From Argopecten irradians (lineage: Eukaryota; Mollusca; Bivalvia; Pectinida; Pectinidae): a stretch of 64,000 bases of DNA. Under the pieces are notes generated by a model that saw only the letters and a list, made by a program, of their open reading frames with translations, ran no database searches and was not told where the DNA came from. The stretch lies in contig NC_091138.1 in the NCBI RefSeq assembly GCF_041381155.1, positions 34,217,604 through 34,281,603 on the forward strand. Direction: 5' to 3'. Shown piece after piece: positions 24,901 to 37,700 of the stretch. The stretch's first letter is position 1. Each line of letters begins with the position of its first letter. Both the position numbers and the translations under genes were made by a program.

Positions 24901-27900
24901 AAGTGCTCCTATTGACATTGAATTTCAGCGTGCAATAGATAGTCATGATGGATGGGGTCAGCGTCCTGTTCGCCAAGATACCGCGTGGGACATGAGTCAA
25001 GCACCAAAGACACAAAGGAAACCTCCTCCTGCTACAACTGAAAAGAACCCCAACAGCAATATGTGGGACAACAACCGTGGAACTGCAATATGGGAAGCCA
25101 GCAAAGACAATGCACCTGCTTGGAATGGCCCTCCAGGTAGCTGTCCTCCTACTGGGGGACCTCCGGGTAGTGCTCCGCCCGGTGGTGCTCCGCCTGGTGG
25201 TGTTCCTCCTGGTGCTATGCCTCGTCCTAATCCTCAAACTGCGCAGTGGGATGCAAGTAGAACTGATCCTAAGTCTTGGACTGGCCCACCGAAACCGAGA
25301 GACGCTGGTAACTGGGGAGCAACTAAGCCAGAGAAACCTGTTACAGGACAGTGGGGAGGGCCTGGTGGTAATGAAGCTAGTCAGCAAGCATCTGGTCAGT
25401 GGGGAAACAAAGTGGAAGTTGGATCATGGGGAAACACCGGCGAGCCTCCTGGAACAATATCTACCTGGGGTGAGACAACGAAGGGAAGAAGGGAAGTGGA
25501 TGATGGCACTTCACTTTGGAACAGCACTGCTGGACATATGCAAAAGCCCCCCAGCAACTGGAATGCTCCTCCAAATCAACAAAATACTCCAAATACACCA
25601 AATTCACAAAATAATCCTAACATGATGCCCATGCCTGGCATGCAGGCTGGGATGCCAGGCGGAATGCCAGGTGGGATGCCTGGACCCATGCCTAGTGGAA
25701 TGCCTGGTGGTATGCCAGGTGGAATGCCTGGAGGAATGCCGGCAGGTATGCCGACCAGTATGCCTGGTGGAATGCAAGGTCGCCCAGATGAGTGGAACCG
25801 CAGTAATAAACCACCACCACCTCAACCTGGACAAGCTTCTGGATGGGGGGAACCACCACCACCAAGCATGAAAGGAGACGATGGCAGCCGCTGGGGAGGG
25901 AACCAACCGCAACAGGTGAGCAAAATTATAAATTTGATTGTCCAACTTTACATCAAAGGAAGGGAAAGCAGTGCTGTGGTATTGTATTAAAAAAAAACTG
26001 TCTCTTGTAAATCTGACTGTTTTAACTGATGAATGAGTGATGATACCTTTGAATATTTAGCTGATGATCTGTTTTCGAAAACAGTCAGCAGTTTGTACTT
26101 GTAACAGTATAATTGACATTTCTTTTATAATAACTTGAGCCATATATATACAGCAGATAGCAGGCATTTCAATTGGCTTGTCTTCTGCAGGCTCGAGCTG
26201 GTGGTTGGGGCGAAACAAGTCAGTGGAACCCCAAGCAATCAACCTCGTCCTCATCCTCCAGCTGGGGAGAAGAATGGAACCCCAATGAACGAAAGGTAAG
26301 AATTGGCAATCCCAAACCATCCTCCACCTCCCTCTCCAGCTGGGTGGGGCCGGACGGGGCTGACATGTATTGGAACAACCCACCTGACCCATCCGGCTCT
26401 AGTTCAAAATCCTTCAACTGGGGCGAGAAAGACATGATCTGGAACCAGTCTGATAATAGGAAGGTAAGTAATTAGTTTGTGGGCAGGGTTACAAACGAAG
26501 TTGAGGCTAGGCCAGCCTGAAGCTCACCTCACCCCATTCCCGAGCCCAGCACCTCTAACTTGCACAGCTTAATTAATGCCATACTTAATTTATATTAACA
26601 TCAGTTCAGTTTATTGTTTCATTAATGTTTTGTTTCACAGTTGATGCTTTTCCCATTCTTGGAAATGGGCATCATCTAGGAATGCTGTTTTTGGGTTGGA
26701 AAATGTTTTGTAATTTTCTGGAGTTTTGAGACAATTTTGTTTTTAAAAAAAGGAGTATAATGTAACCAGGTGTGAATGGTTTTGATTTGTTCTAACTGAG
26801 TGGCTAAGATATTCTGATAGATAAAATTGATAATGGGTCTCTTAAAAATTGATGTCAAAAACTTAGAAAAAGTAAGTGGCTTATATTGCCCAAGTCATAA
26901 GGTTCCTCTCCTCTGGAGCAATAACTTGGAAATCAGGTAAGAGAAACATACATATTGATATATTATTGCTATTTGATTTATTCACTTTCAATTTACCACC
27001 TGTCCACTGGATGCCATAGAAGATGAGCTGCTACAGTTTCCATTGAATGTTGCTGGTGAACTCTTCATATGGTTGCAGTGTTGTTTAACTGCAGTTGATA
27101 CTAATATTTGTTTCTACAGGATGATATGATGTGGAACGAGGATGGTTCTACCAATTATGACGATGCTGACATGGGCACATGGAACGATACTACTCAGGAA
27201 AACAACTCTTCCTGGAGTAGTGCTACAGGTTGGAAGTTCGGGAGGAGGAATCTTGTAAAGGTAATAAATTCAGTAAGGACACTTTTATTATACTCTTTCA
27301 CTCTCTTTCTCTTCTATCTTCAACAACATTATTCAATAATCATTACCACATTATATATGAATGTTGTAGGCTGCAAAATTTCAAGAAAATTTTTTTTTAT
27401 AATTATGTATATGCATTTAAATGTTTCATTGTTATTAAATAATACTTGCACTGTTACCAAAAATGGACTAATAATACAAAGAGATTGCATGAAAGTACTA
27501 CTTTTACTTTTAAATAATCATTGCAAATAATTGACCCCGGACTTGTTTAGGATTTCTTCCACCCTCTTAACCTGACATGTTAAAACAAATAAATGTATGC
27601 AACTCGTCAAGAACATGTATTGTTAACGTGGATGTCGATCTTTTCAGGGTGGTGCTACAAGCCGATTCCCAGGTAGTGGGAACCAGCCACAGATGCGCAG
27701 CAGACTGCTGCAACAGCTAATGGAGATGGGCTTTCAGGTTAGTCATTATATTGATATTTATATTGATTGTTGATATTTGAAAAAAGAGTGTCAGAATCGT
27801 TCATTATTTCATAAAATTTTAGTTACTGAAATGTTGGTTCTTAGCATGGCATAAATCCATAACTAATTTATTTCGACCAAATATAATATTGAAACAGGAT

Positions 27901-30900
27901 GGGACATAACATAATGGAAATACATGATGCAATTTAGGTGTCTTCATGTAGATATATGCAAAAGAGCATTCTTTACAGCTGCTGTCATAATCATTCCTTA
28001 TTATGACATGTGACCAGATATTTGCTAATGTTCCAATTATTTAAAATATTCCTCGATTGATCAATACTATCTACAATATTCTAAGGATTTTTATCACTAT
28101 TGTTAAGCCAGTCCACTTCTGGACTAGTAATAGCAAAACTGAATGCTGTGAAGTTGAGCATTGCACTCTTTTATTGATTGGTCAGTTTTCTTCTTTTGAA
28201 ATGTCCGAATTAGTCCAGGGGTGGATGATATGACAGTGATAGTAACCCCAGGAATACTGTGGATCAAATTCGAGAAACGACAAACATTGGAATGAAGCTC
28301 GGTTTTACACAAAACTGGAAGCTCGGTTTTACACAAAACTGGAAAAAAAATTGCTTGCAAAGCTACCATTTATCAACTTTTCCTTTTCAAAGAAAATATT
28401 TTTCGAGTCCATTTCACGAAGAACTGTTTATTTTTTTTGCAGAAGGATGAAGCCCAACATGCATTGATCAACAACAACATGAGTTTGAATCATGCACTTG
28501 GTAATATAAATATTCATTGTTTGCAAATTTATTAAAACAAAAAACTAGATAATAATTCATGAAGTTATATTCTAGTCTATACAGCTTGAACTATTTGAAT
28601 ATTGAAGTTTTACTATATTTATGAAAACATTGTATGTAATTTTCAAATTAGCTGTAGTCTTTTTGCATAATTAGTGGTAATTTAGTATGCATGTTCATGT
28701 TTCAATTTCAATTTCAACAAATTTTATTGCAAAAAAGCAAATGGTTTGGCACATTGCAAAGTCTATATTTAGTCATCATGTTAATGTTTAATTTATGTCT
28801 TATCATTTTAGTCTAAATGCATAAAAAAGGACGGAAGTTTTTCATGTTTTATTATTTTGCTTTATTGCAGCTGATCTCTACAAACAAAAAGGTGCTAGTT
28901 TTGTGAAAAGAGACGATATGGATGTTTTCCATCCAGATGGTGCAAAGCCCAAACTGCCTGGGATGGACATAGGTGCAACAGATCATAATGACATATCAGA
29001 TACTCAGTCGGAAAGCAATCCATTTGTGCCTAATATTAATTCCATGCAAAATACTCCTTTTCCAAATGCTCAATCTCAAATACCAAATCAGTTCATTGCA
29101 AATTCTATGAAGGGACCTAGTCTGACACAATCTAGTCAAAATTTGAATCCCAGTATTATAATGCCACAGCAACAAAGACACATTCAAGAAAAGTTCAAAG
29201 TCCAGCAGCAAACTATGAGTGCTCCCCCTCCAATGCCCCCTCCAACTCAGGGTATGGTAGCACGTGGGTCCATTCCCCCTCCTAATCAAGCTGCTGTCCA
29301 ACAACAAATGGCACAACAACAAATCCTCCAGCAGCTCCACTTAGCTGTAAAAGCTGGTCTCATCAGTCCCCAGTTGCTGAATCAACAGCTGCCACCTCCA
29401 TTGTTGATTATGCTACAGCAGCTGTTGCAGCATCAGCAGAGTCTACAGTCACATATCACCATGCAACAGCTTCTGCAGCAGAACAAGATGGGCCAGAATC
29501 CTATGGTACAACGACAGCAACTCGACTCAATCAACACAAAAATCAACGCCATAAAACAGCAAATACTCCATTTGCAACGCCAAATTTCAGACGCACAAAA
29601 AGTGCTGATGAAGCCTTCTCAACAACAACAGACTCCAACTGCTATGCCTCAAAATACACCTGCCGGTACTCTCTCTCAGCAGGAAGCTGATTCAATGAAT
29701 ACCCTGCCATCAGACCTGAATAACCTTGCCATTTCTACAAGTCAGCCACAACCGCAATCCAAGCTTAGTCAGTGGAGACGTTCAACATCTGAAAAAGATG
29801 GTACTCCTGTCAGCTCTTCGGAGAGTGTCCCTGCTACTGCAACTACTCAGCCCACCGAAAATGGTGCTCTCAACAAAGCTGTTGGGTCAAAACCCAATAT
29901 ACACCAGTCTCAATCCACCCCAAACCTCCGTTATGGAGACCTGGGTCTAGCCAATCTTGGAGGAGATCCCACATGGTCCAACATGCCAACTGTCTCATCC
30001 TCCTCTGAGAATTGGCCAAGTGCCATAGGAACCTCCAGTAGTTCTATCACCACTAGTAGCCAGATGCCTACTGGTAAGGATTCCGCTGCGTTAGAAGCTG
30101 GAAAGGATTTTTCAAAAGTATCAACCTCCGCTAGCTCAACATTGAACCTCAACGACTCCATTCCAGAGTTTGTACCAGGTAAGCCATGGCAGGGTATTTC
30201 TGCTAAAAGTGTTGAAGATGACCCACATATCACACCAGGAAGCTACTCACGCTCCTACAGTCTCAGTACTCCAAAGGAAGATGACCTATCCTCTCTAACG
30301 AAAACCAGTCCAAGTACATCTGAGTCTCCTTCGTGGTCAACCAAGAACCCACAACAAATTGGAAGATCCTGGAGTGGTGTAGACAATGTCATTCCAACCT
30401 CTTTCTCCAATGAAGTCTGGGGCGTTCCTCTTCCAAAGAATGCCTCTCGTCCCCCACCAGGACTGATGCAGCAGAACAAACAGGGAGGAAACTGGCCTGG
30501 AGGAGTCAACCGACAGCATTCCTGGGCTGGTACAGGTCAGTACGTTGTGTCGGTCATCCTATAGAAAGTTATTACTGCTCTTTGCACAAAATGATCAACA
30601 GGAAGTACAAAATAATTTCTTGCCAACATAAATAAATGTTTTGTAATGCATTCCAATTATGACAAATACCATACCAACATAATTGTTTTGATGTAGTGCA
30701 TTTCAAGTGACATTGTATCCATATCTTGAAAAGATTTTTAAGAATGTTTCTTTCTTTGATATCTTGCAGGAAGTGCTGGCAATTGGGCAGGAGCTCCTTC
30801 CAATTGTTTACTCTTACGGAACTTGACTCCACAGGTATGACTCTAAACATTTGATATTAAAGAGTTATATAAAGATTTGTGAAACATGATACAGAATTTG

Positions 30901-31599
30901 CATATATATAAGTAAAAAAGAACCATGTCCATGTATATATATGGATCACTGAAAATTGGTGCATTGTACATTAGTTTCACTTTGAATTTATATTGACGAC
31001 AAAATTATATGTTTAACAAAATGTTTTGTTCATTAATATGATGAATTGAAAAGTTTCTAAGTTGTGTGATTTCTCTTTTGTAGATTGATGGATCAACTCT
31101 ACGTACTCTATGCCTACAGCATGGACCTTTGATCTGCTTTTACTTGAGTCTGAATCAAGGACAAGCCCTTGTTCGCTACAACACAAAGGAGGAAGCAATC
31201 AAAGCTCAAAAGTCCCTTAATACTTGCGTTCTCTCAAACACAACTATTGTAGCCGAATTTGTATCCGAAGCCGAAGCAGTACGATTTGCTGAGAACGCCA
31301 TGTCAACTTCTCAGCCTAGTCAATGGTCTCAGCAACAACAGCAACAACAACAGCAATCACAGCAGTACAGGTCTACTGTTGGAGGAGGGGGAATGGGCAG
31401 GTCTGTTTCTACCAGTGGTGTGGGGGATCTGGGCTCCTGGAATCCTACACCCTCTGTAGTCCCAATGGCTCCGGGCATCCAGAACAGTAATAGTATGTGG
31501 GGGGCCGGATCAGGACAGGGTACTAGTAGTGGGGGGTTATGGGGAATGGAAGACCACAGTGCTAGTTTGCTTGGTAATATGTTAGGGGAGTCTATGTAA
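21953..31599 (+). CDS. TNRC6: TNRC6/GW182 family miRNA-silencing scaffold
   Basis: Inferred CDS joins 21953-21962, 22220-22345, 23538-25915, 26191-26463, 27120-27260, 27648-27737, 28443-28500, 28871-30535, 30770-30834 and 31084-31599. All phases agree, giving about 1,773 residues, similar to vertebrate TNRC6. In order: a W-rich Argonaute-binding N-terminus with [10 protein letters not shown] and the hook-like [15 protein letters not shown]; a V-D-D-G-T-S-L-W segment; a UBA split between [12 protein letters not shown] and the next exon; a Q-rich region; a PAM2 motif ([11 protein letters not shown]) that in this family binds poly(A)-binding protein; an RRM beginning N-L-T-P-Q-I-D-G-S-T-L-R; and a W-rich C-terminal silencing tail. 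In the family it bridges Argonaute to deadenylases in cytoplasmic P-bodies. Exon 26191-26463 contains a second in-frame donor at 26296. The orthologue is clear; N-terminal exon choice is less certain. Confidence 0.93.
22497..23054. mobile_element. MITE, TTAA-type (AGGGACAATTC family), intronic
   Basis: The left end TTAA-AGGGACAATTCACTC (TTAA at 22493) and right end TTTTAATTGTCCCA are inverted repeats, about 558 bp apart. The right-hand part (TCTAATTTCCATTAGAACTGG) recurs at 48.73 kb in a truncated copy whose right end is GAATTGTCCC-TTTAA. The TTAA at this copy's right edge is decayed. It fills most of the intron between TNRC6 coding exons 2 and 3. Confidence 0.65.
28080..28264. mobile_element. 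Diverged copy of MITE family C in a TNRC6 intron
   Basis: ACTATTGTTAAGCCAGTCCAC, TCTGGACTAGTAATAGCAAAACTG and, on the right, GTCCAGGGGTGGAT plus AGTAACCCCAGGAATACTG parallel the intact copy at 40262-40495. Both ends have decayed, and no target duplication could be assigned. Confidence 0.5.
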
Positions 31600-33870
31600 A
31601 ATGTTTTGTTTTCTTTTATATTATTAAATGTGGTTTCCCTCCCATGTCGTGTGTGATCTCCAATTCATGCGGGTTAGTCAGAGGTGGGAGCAGTATTCCA
31701 ATAGTGTTATTATTATTGATTCATTATTATTAATATTATTGTAGTTGTTAGATAAGCATCAAATGTGTTCTCGAGTTGTTGGTTATGGTGAGACTGCCAG
31801 ACACCAGAGTTGATGCAAATACTTTGGTGCTTGCTGCTTCAAAGAAGTAAAGCCCATTTTTATTTTTTCATACTTCTGATGAAGTATTTTTAAGTCTTTC
31901 AGAATTCCCTTGTTCTTGTCAGGTAGTCTGGGTAGTTTCTCACCAAAATCTGGCAACTCTTCTGATGAAGGTTAAGTCATCTGCACAAATAACCTCAGAT
32001 TTCATGTTTGTAAGAGTCTTTTATTTATGTCAGTCACTCATGACTTCTTTAATTGCCATTTTGTAATGCAAAGATATGAATGCAACCAGATGTATGTAAA
32101 ATGTACTGTATTTAAAAAAGAAGAAGAAAAAAAAAAAAGAAAAAAAATATAAAATATCTATCAAATGGGTATGTGTGAATTTATTTTTATGATGTTTGGA
32201 TTGATGAACCTGTTGTTGTATTGCAGGTTATTTTACTGTGATATTGAAAAATGAATATATATCAATCAGTTTAATTTATGTTATAATACTATGTAGTTGT
32301 AGAAAATGTTGATGAATGTTGAGCCAAGTGTGTGCGTCGACACACGGTGATTATTATTGACTATATATTATATGAATATTCCATGTAATGTGATTGTACA
32401 GTCCACTGCCAAGTCTGTCTTAAAGTGGACTGGCGTTCTCTTTTTGTCTTCTTAACTGAATTGTTGAAATGTCATTCCTTAATTAATAATCTATATTGGC
32501 CAAACATTTCATTATTATGATAATGATACAATAATGATGACAATTTGTTGCTATATAATTTATATGTAGCCATATTTTTGTTCATGTCTTTGATGGTTTT
32601 TTTGGGTTGTGTGACTGTGCTTGCTCAAGAGCGTGTGCTGTTTTTTTCCCCCCATAATATCTATATTCAATCATTCTATTGTGCGACAGAATGTTGTGAT
32701 TTTGCTAACAATACAGGGTATCCTGTAATATTGTTCCCTCTTAGTGCTACAGGTGATACTGTGTAAACCAGAGTTTATATACATTTCTCACCCACCAAAT
32801 TTTTAGCCCACTCTTTATCAAGAAAAAAATACTGATACACAAATGTTACTGATCATGTTTTGTAAGTTATATGATGAATAATCCATGAAAAGTGTTCGTT
32901 TTATATATTATATGTTTTCACAAATAGTGTATGAATGTTTTTGTTTGATTCGTAAAATATGTGTCTTATTTCAAGTGAAATTGTTTTGAATGTCTCGCTT
33001 GCTTACTGAAACAATCAGAAGACCAACTACTGCTGTATTGTCTGAACACAGCCGCCCAAACATCCTGACTTCCATGTTTTGTATAATTATGAATAGCATA
33101 ATGGTGAACACTATGAGCGCATTTTGTTGGTAGATTGTATGTTGTTCTCTTTTTAATATATAGATACCTACCTATGGCATTGTATCAAAATGATCTGGTT
33201 CTATGCCCCATGTTTGGGTGATGGGATTCCTGCTAATGTAGTAGTGCCAGTCTTTAGAATTCTCAAATTGCAGAGTCAGCAGCATTTTATTTTTTTGTAC
33301 ATTGTGATAAATTGAAGTAGTTTGACCTCAGATGGACTAATAAGATTATTATAATGGCAAAAGTTTCTGTTCATAGCGTATTGTGATTCCATTATGGTGA
33401 TGTCTAAGCCTGCTATGACCCCAAAATGTACCAGGCCTGACTCGCCGAGTGATGCTATAATTACGTTTAAGTATGTTATTAACCATTGGAGACAATGATA
33501 TTGGTAAACACTACCATTATGTATGTACCTGTTGATTCCATTTGTATTTAAGGTAAAGAGAGGAAAGTTATATATATTGAAAAAAAATCATAAAAAAATA
33601 TAAAGATGTATGTATGTAAAGTACTTACAAAAACTCTGCTTTTATATGACCAAATGTTTGATCTAGATGATGGTATTAAGTGGATAAGGAGAGGCCTGGA
33701 AAACTAGATTGCCAAAGCACTGGTTGATATCCTAGGATAGAATGATCGGCAGGCAGCTTTTTTATCCTCAAAGTGATAGAAAAATTACATTTTGACATGA
33801 CATGTATATTGTGCTCGTAGCATGCTTTGAAATGTATTAATAAAACTTTACCATGTGATCAAGTTGTTTG
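31600..33870 (+). other. TNRC6 3' untranslated region
   Basis: After the TAA at 31597-31599 there is about 2.3 kb of AT-rich sequence without a supported gene, ending with AATAAA at 33839-33844 followed by a GT/T-rich stretch (GTTTGTGTATTTTTTT), a typical polyadenylation context. A purine tract AAAGAAGAAGAAAAAAA lies near 32115-32145. Confidence 0.6.
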
Positions 33871-34320
33871 TGTATTTTTTTCAGTCGACATCGATATAGA
33901 TGCTGTCTTTATGGGGAAAAAATTGTGAAAATCTAAGTTAAACTTATACTAGAATAGCCGAGTCAAATTATAGGTCAAATCCAATATTATAGTTTCATAT
34001 ATATGGATGGAAAAGCCCGTAGTTGAAGGACCAAGAAGAAAATGGAATATGACAAATTTAAGTAATAAGGTGTACAACACACTTGATAGAAGAATGCTGC
34101 TGCATATTATATAAAGTTTGTTTGTCGCTAATTGTGAAGCATTGTAGAACTGTAGTTTACAGTATTTGGTGGTTGGAAGCATAGACCGGGTTGTTTGCTT
34201 CTCTAGCCACTGAAAAAAACATTGCATGAAATTACAGGATTTTTTTTATGTAATTACCTTGAATTATGTACACCAGCACAATAGCCAAAATGTAACCTTT
34301 GCAAAAATACATGAGCCCTT

Positions 34321-34745
34321 ATAATTTGATTATGACTAATGAATTATCGTTTAAGGGGAAAATCACAAGGAAAAAATACACTTTCAAAAAGGAAAGGAGC
34401 GAACACCATACGACGTTCATTTCGTTATACATTATGACCGAAAAAAGTGGTCAGAGGAACACCTGTCATTCCTCCTATATATAGAGATTGGAAACTACTT
34501 GCATATATATATGAATCTACTGCAGTATTCAGTACAGTAGGGTATACATTTTAGTTATATATTGTTTAATTGTGACTAATGCAGAATATTTTGAGGGAAA
34601 TCAATCATTCATTATAAGGATATACATTTTGATATGATGGGAGAAATACAATTCAAGAGGAAAGTATTGAACAGAATACCACGTTTCATTTCGAAAACTG
34701 GCCAGAGGAGCACCTGTCATTCACAGGAATGAACGAGAGTTACTT
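34321..34745 (+). repeat. Duplicated segment forming the proximal ECI1 promoter
   Basis: Two diverged copies about 242 bp apart share ATGACTAATG/GTGACTAATG, GAACA.CATACGACGTTCATTTCG-like sequence and, most clearly, GGTCAGAGGAACACCTGTCATTC (34449) versus GGCCAGAGGAGCACCTGTCATTC (34691). The second copy runs directly into the ECI1 leader and ATG at 34768, so the duplication may have doubled promoter elements. Confidence 0.6.
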
Positions 34746-34767
34746 CCCTTTGCCGGTAGAAGACAAC

Positions 34768-37700
34768 ATGGCGACTTCGTGGACAAGGGGTAAGTATGAA
34801 GGGAAGTTTGATTATGACACTAGGCTATCTGAATCGTTATTATATTTGCAACGGCCCATTCATCTGTGAAATAATTACCAAAAATGCAGATCATTATTTG
34901 CTTAATGAAATACCACGAACTCTTAATTTGGCTAGGTCTACATACGGCAATGTAAACAAAACTGTTCGAGTGACCCCCGGCAGCGGGTCATAAAAATGTC
35001 ACCATGAACTAAGTCCAAAGGTTGCTAAAATAAGTAAATACTTTACAGTACATTGTATCGGTATTATCGTATAATCTTACTTAATTATTTCATCTAATAT
35101 AAATTAACAAAGTTGTGTGCATTGTAAATTGGCAATCTATGGTGTTATTCAAGGCACAGGCGTCTGCTTCTGCATGGTTTGAAAAAAATATAGAAAGGCC
35201 TAATAAGCTTACTTTAGGCTAGTACAGTACCCCTACTATATGTAGTAGGGGTACTAGGCTATTAGATAGAGTTTTCAATCCAGAACTTCAGAAGCAGACG
35301 CCTGTATACAAGGGACAGGACATTTGGGTAGTAGCTGGTGGCTACTTTCCATTACTATATATGTTTTCAACGAGGTTGCCTTTACTTGACTCTTTTGATG
35401 CTGTCACTCTGAAGATGAATGTCATGATTAAGGGTGTACACCTCTGAGAAGTCAAAATTTTCTTGTATTAAACTTTTTTTCTCATATAGATTTTTGGAAA
35501 AAGGAGTTCGTACCATAAAAGAAAATGGAAGAAAAAACATATGTCCGTGTGCTCGTTTTTGAGCTTTTGTCACTCGAAGACACCTAGTTGACAAAATGTT
35601 GGATTTTATGGGAATTTTGCCGTTTTGACCATATGAGATAGCGATTAAAGCCATAATTTCCTAATGAGATGTTTGATATGAATGAATGTTTGTAGAATTC
35701 ATTTTCTAGTAGTCTACTTTAAAAATATACCAGTTTTGATCAATTAGACTAATATTTTTTCTCAGAATAACAACATATGCTACCCCTACCCCTAATTTTG
35801 AGCTACAAAATGCACCATTTTCAGCCATTTTTGCCAAATTTAACGCTTTATAGAAAAAGTTCTGGTATTAAACTTTTGTTATTATTTTGCATATCAATAG
35901 GGAAACGGTAGTTCTTTCTAAATCAGGAAGAAAAATTGGGGGTCCGTGTGCTTACTTTTTTGCCCCATTTGAATTTTTGTTATTTTTCAGTATTTTAGAG
36001 TAAAAAATAAAAGTGCCCAAATTACCATTAAATGTAAAAATAAACTCACAAAAGTGTATCGTTTCACATATTCATGCCCAATATTTTAATAACTACGAAC
36101 CTAGTAACGATTTGCAGCTAAAATTAGCTAAATACAGCTAAAAATGCTGGCGCAGTGATGATTTTAGTAAAAACAATTTCAGTAAAAAATGGAAAAACTG
36201 TGGCTCTACTTGAAGCGAAAAAAGACACAATTTCAAAATGGCCGCTAAATGGGCTATTTCTTAAAATCCCTGTATAAAAAAATCTACTGAAAATAGAAAT
36301 GTAATTTTTTGCCAAATTTTGCATCTGGCAACTTGCTACAGATACTGATAAATTATATTTGAAAATCTCATAACTTCTTTGATCTATGTTGAAACGAGAC
36401 TTCAACGGGACTGAAACCTCAGAAGAATACATCCTTAATAAGTTCCTTATTGCCCCAGTTGTAGCAGTATAATCAATATGAGCTATTAGTATGACACCTA
36501 TAGTATGTACCAGGGCAATCATTGCAGCTAAGGTGTAGCTCATTAAATAAAGCATCAAGCTAGTGTTGAGGTCCTGGGTTTGAACCCCAGTATGGCCAAA
36601 ATTTTTCTTTGGTCAACCCCTGACCCTTGTTTCAAGCATTGGGAGTGTCAACTGCTTAGCAGGGAATATAAAAACTTGTCAGGCGAAGACTTTGAGAAAG
36701 GTTGTGTGGAATATAACAAGGAGATGAGAAAATGTAGGGACCAATCACCAGACTGATGCTTTAGTCCGTGACCTGCAAACACTAGCTTACTCTGCTAAAT
36801 GAGGTAACTGGTCACTGGTATTCGGTCCAGTCCAATCATTATACCAGTAAGAACATAGCCTGGTTAGCATTTTCAACAATAGTCCGCTAAGCCTGCCTAT
36901 ATTATTAGGTTTTTATTTTGGCCTAAAATAATTGACCCAATTAATAACCACCCAGGGCGTTTTGAAAATTGAAAAAATGAAAAGATACTTACTAAGAAGA
37001 AATCATTGCAAAAACAAAGTGCAAACCTATACAGTTATGATAGTTTAAGTCTTTATTTACGCCTGGGCACTTGAAATTGAGGAATCAAAAGGGGGAGGGG
37101 TGCTTATAGGGACAAAGGCGCTTATTGGATTGAATAAGGTATATATATACAGTGTATATATATAATTTGGTAAAAACAAATCTCCAAAAAGCCTTCTAAT
37201 GCAGGCAGGTTTAGCAGACTATTTCAACAAAAGCATAATTTTGGAAGGACGCATTATCAATATCCGCTTCTACCAGAACAAATGCATGTATACTCATTTT
37301 AGGATAGAAAATGCTTTGGTCTGAAACAGGATGTATTGGTATAGATCACTTTTGATTTACCACTGTGACCAACACAATGTATGTATTTATTCTTGGATGA
37401 GATTCAGAACCCTTTGCAGTAGTTGACACTATATATATATATATATATATAATGTACTGTAACAAATTGTAAATTTCTAAGAACATGCATACTCTGCAGT
37501 CTGCATTGTTTAAGTTGAACTCCAGCTACCGTATTCGACCCAATAAGCGCCCAGGGCGTTTAAAAAATTGGAAAAAATGAAAAAGTGCTAATAAGGCGAA
37601 ATTATTGCAAATCTAGACAGTATTTTGTAGTTTTGGTCTTTATTTATGCGTGGACAATTGAAATCAAAAAGGGGGAGGGCACTATTAGGGACATGGGCGC

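Noticed and set aside
25604-25945. Minus-strand frames with H-T-R-H-S repeats opposite TNRC6
   Set aside because: Antisense shadows of the Gly-Met-Pro coding repeat.
36124-36558. 144-codon minus-strand open frame
   Set aside because: No recognisable domain, overlaps a probable dispersed repeat and the tRNA-like head, and hydrophobic content follows from T-rich sequence.
36525-36594. Functional tRNA gene
   Set aside because: The T-arm is perfect, but the acceptor stem and anticodon arm do not fold, so it is kept only as a SINE head or pseudogene.
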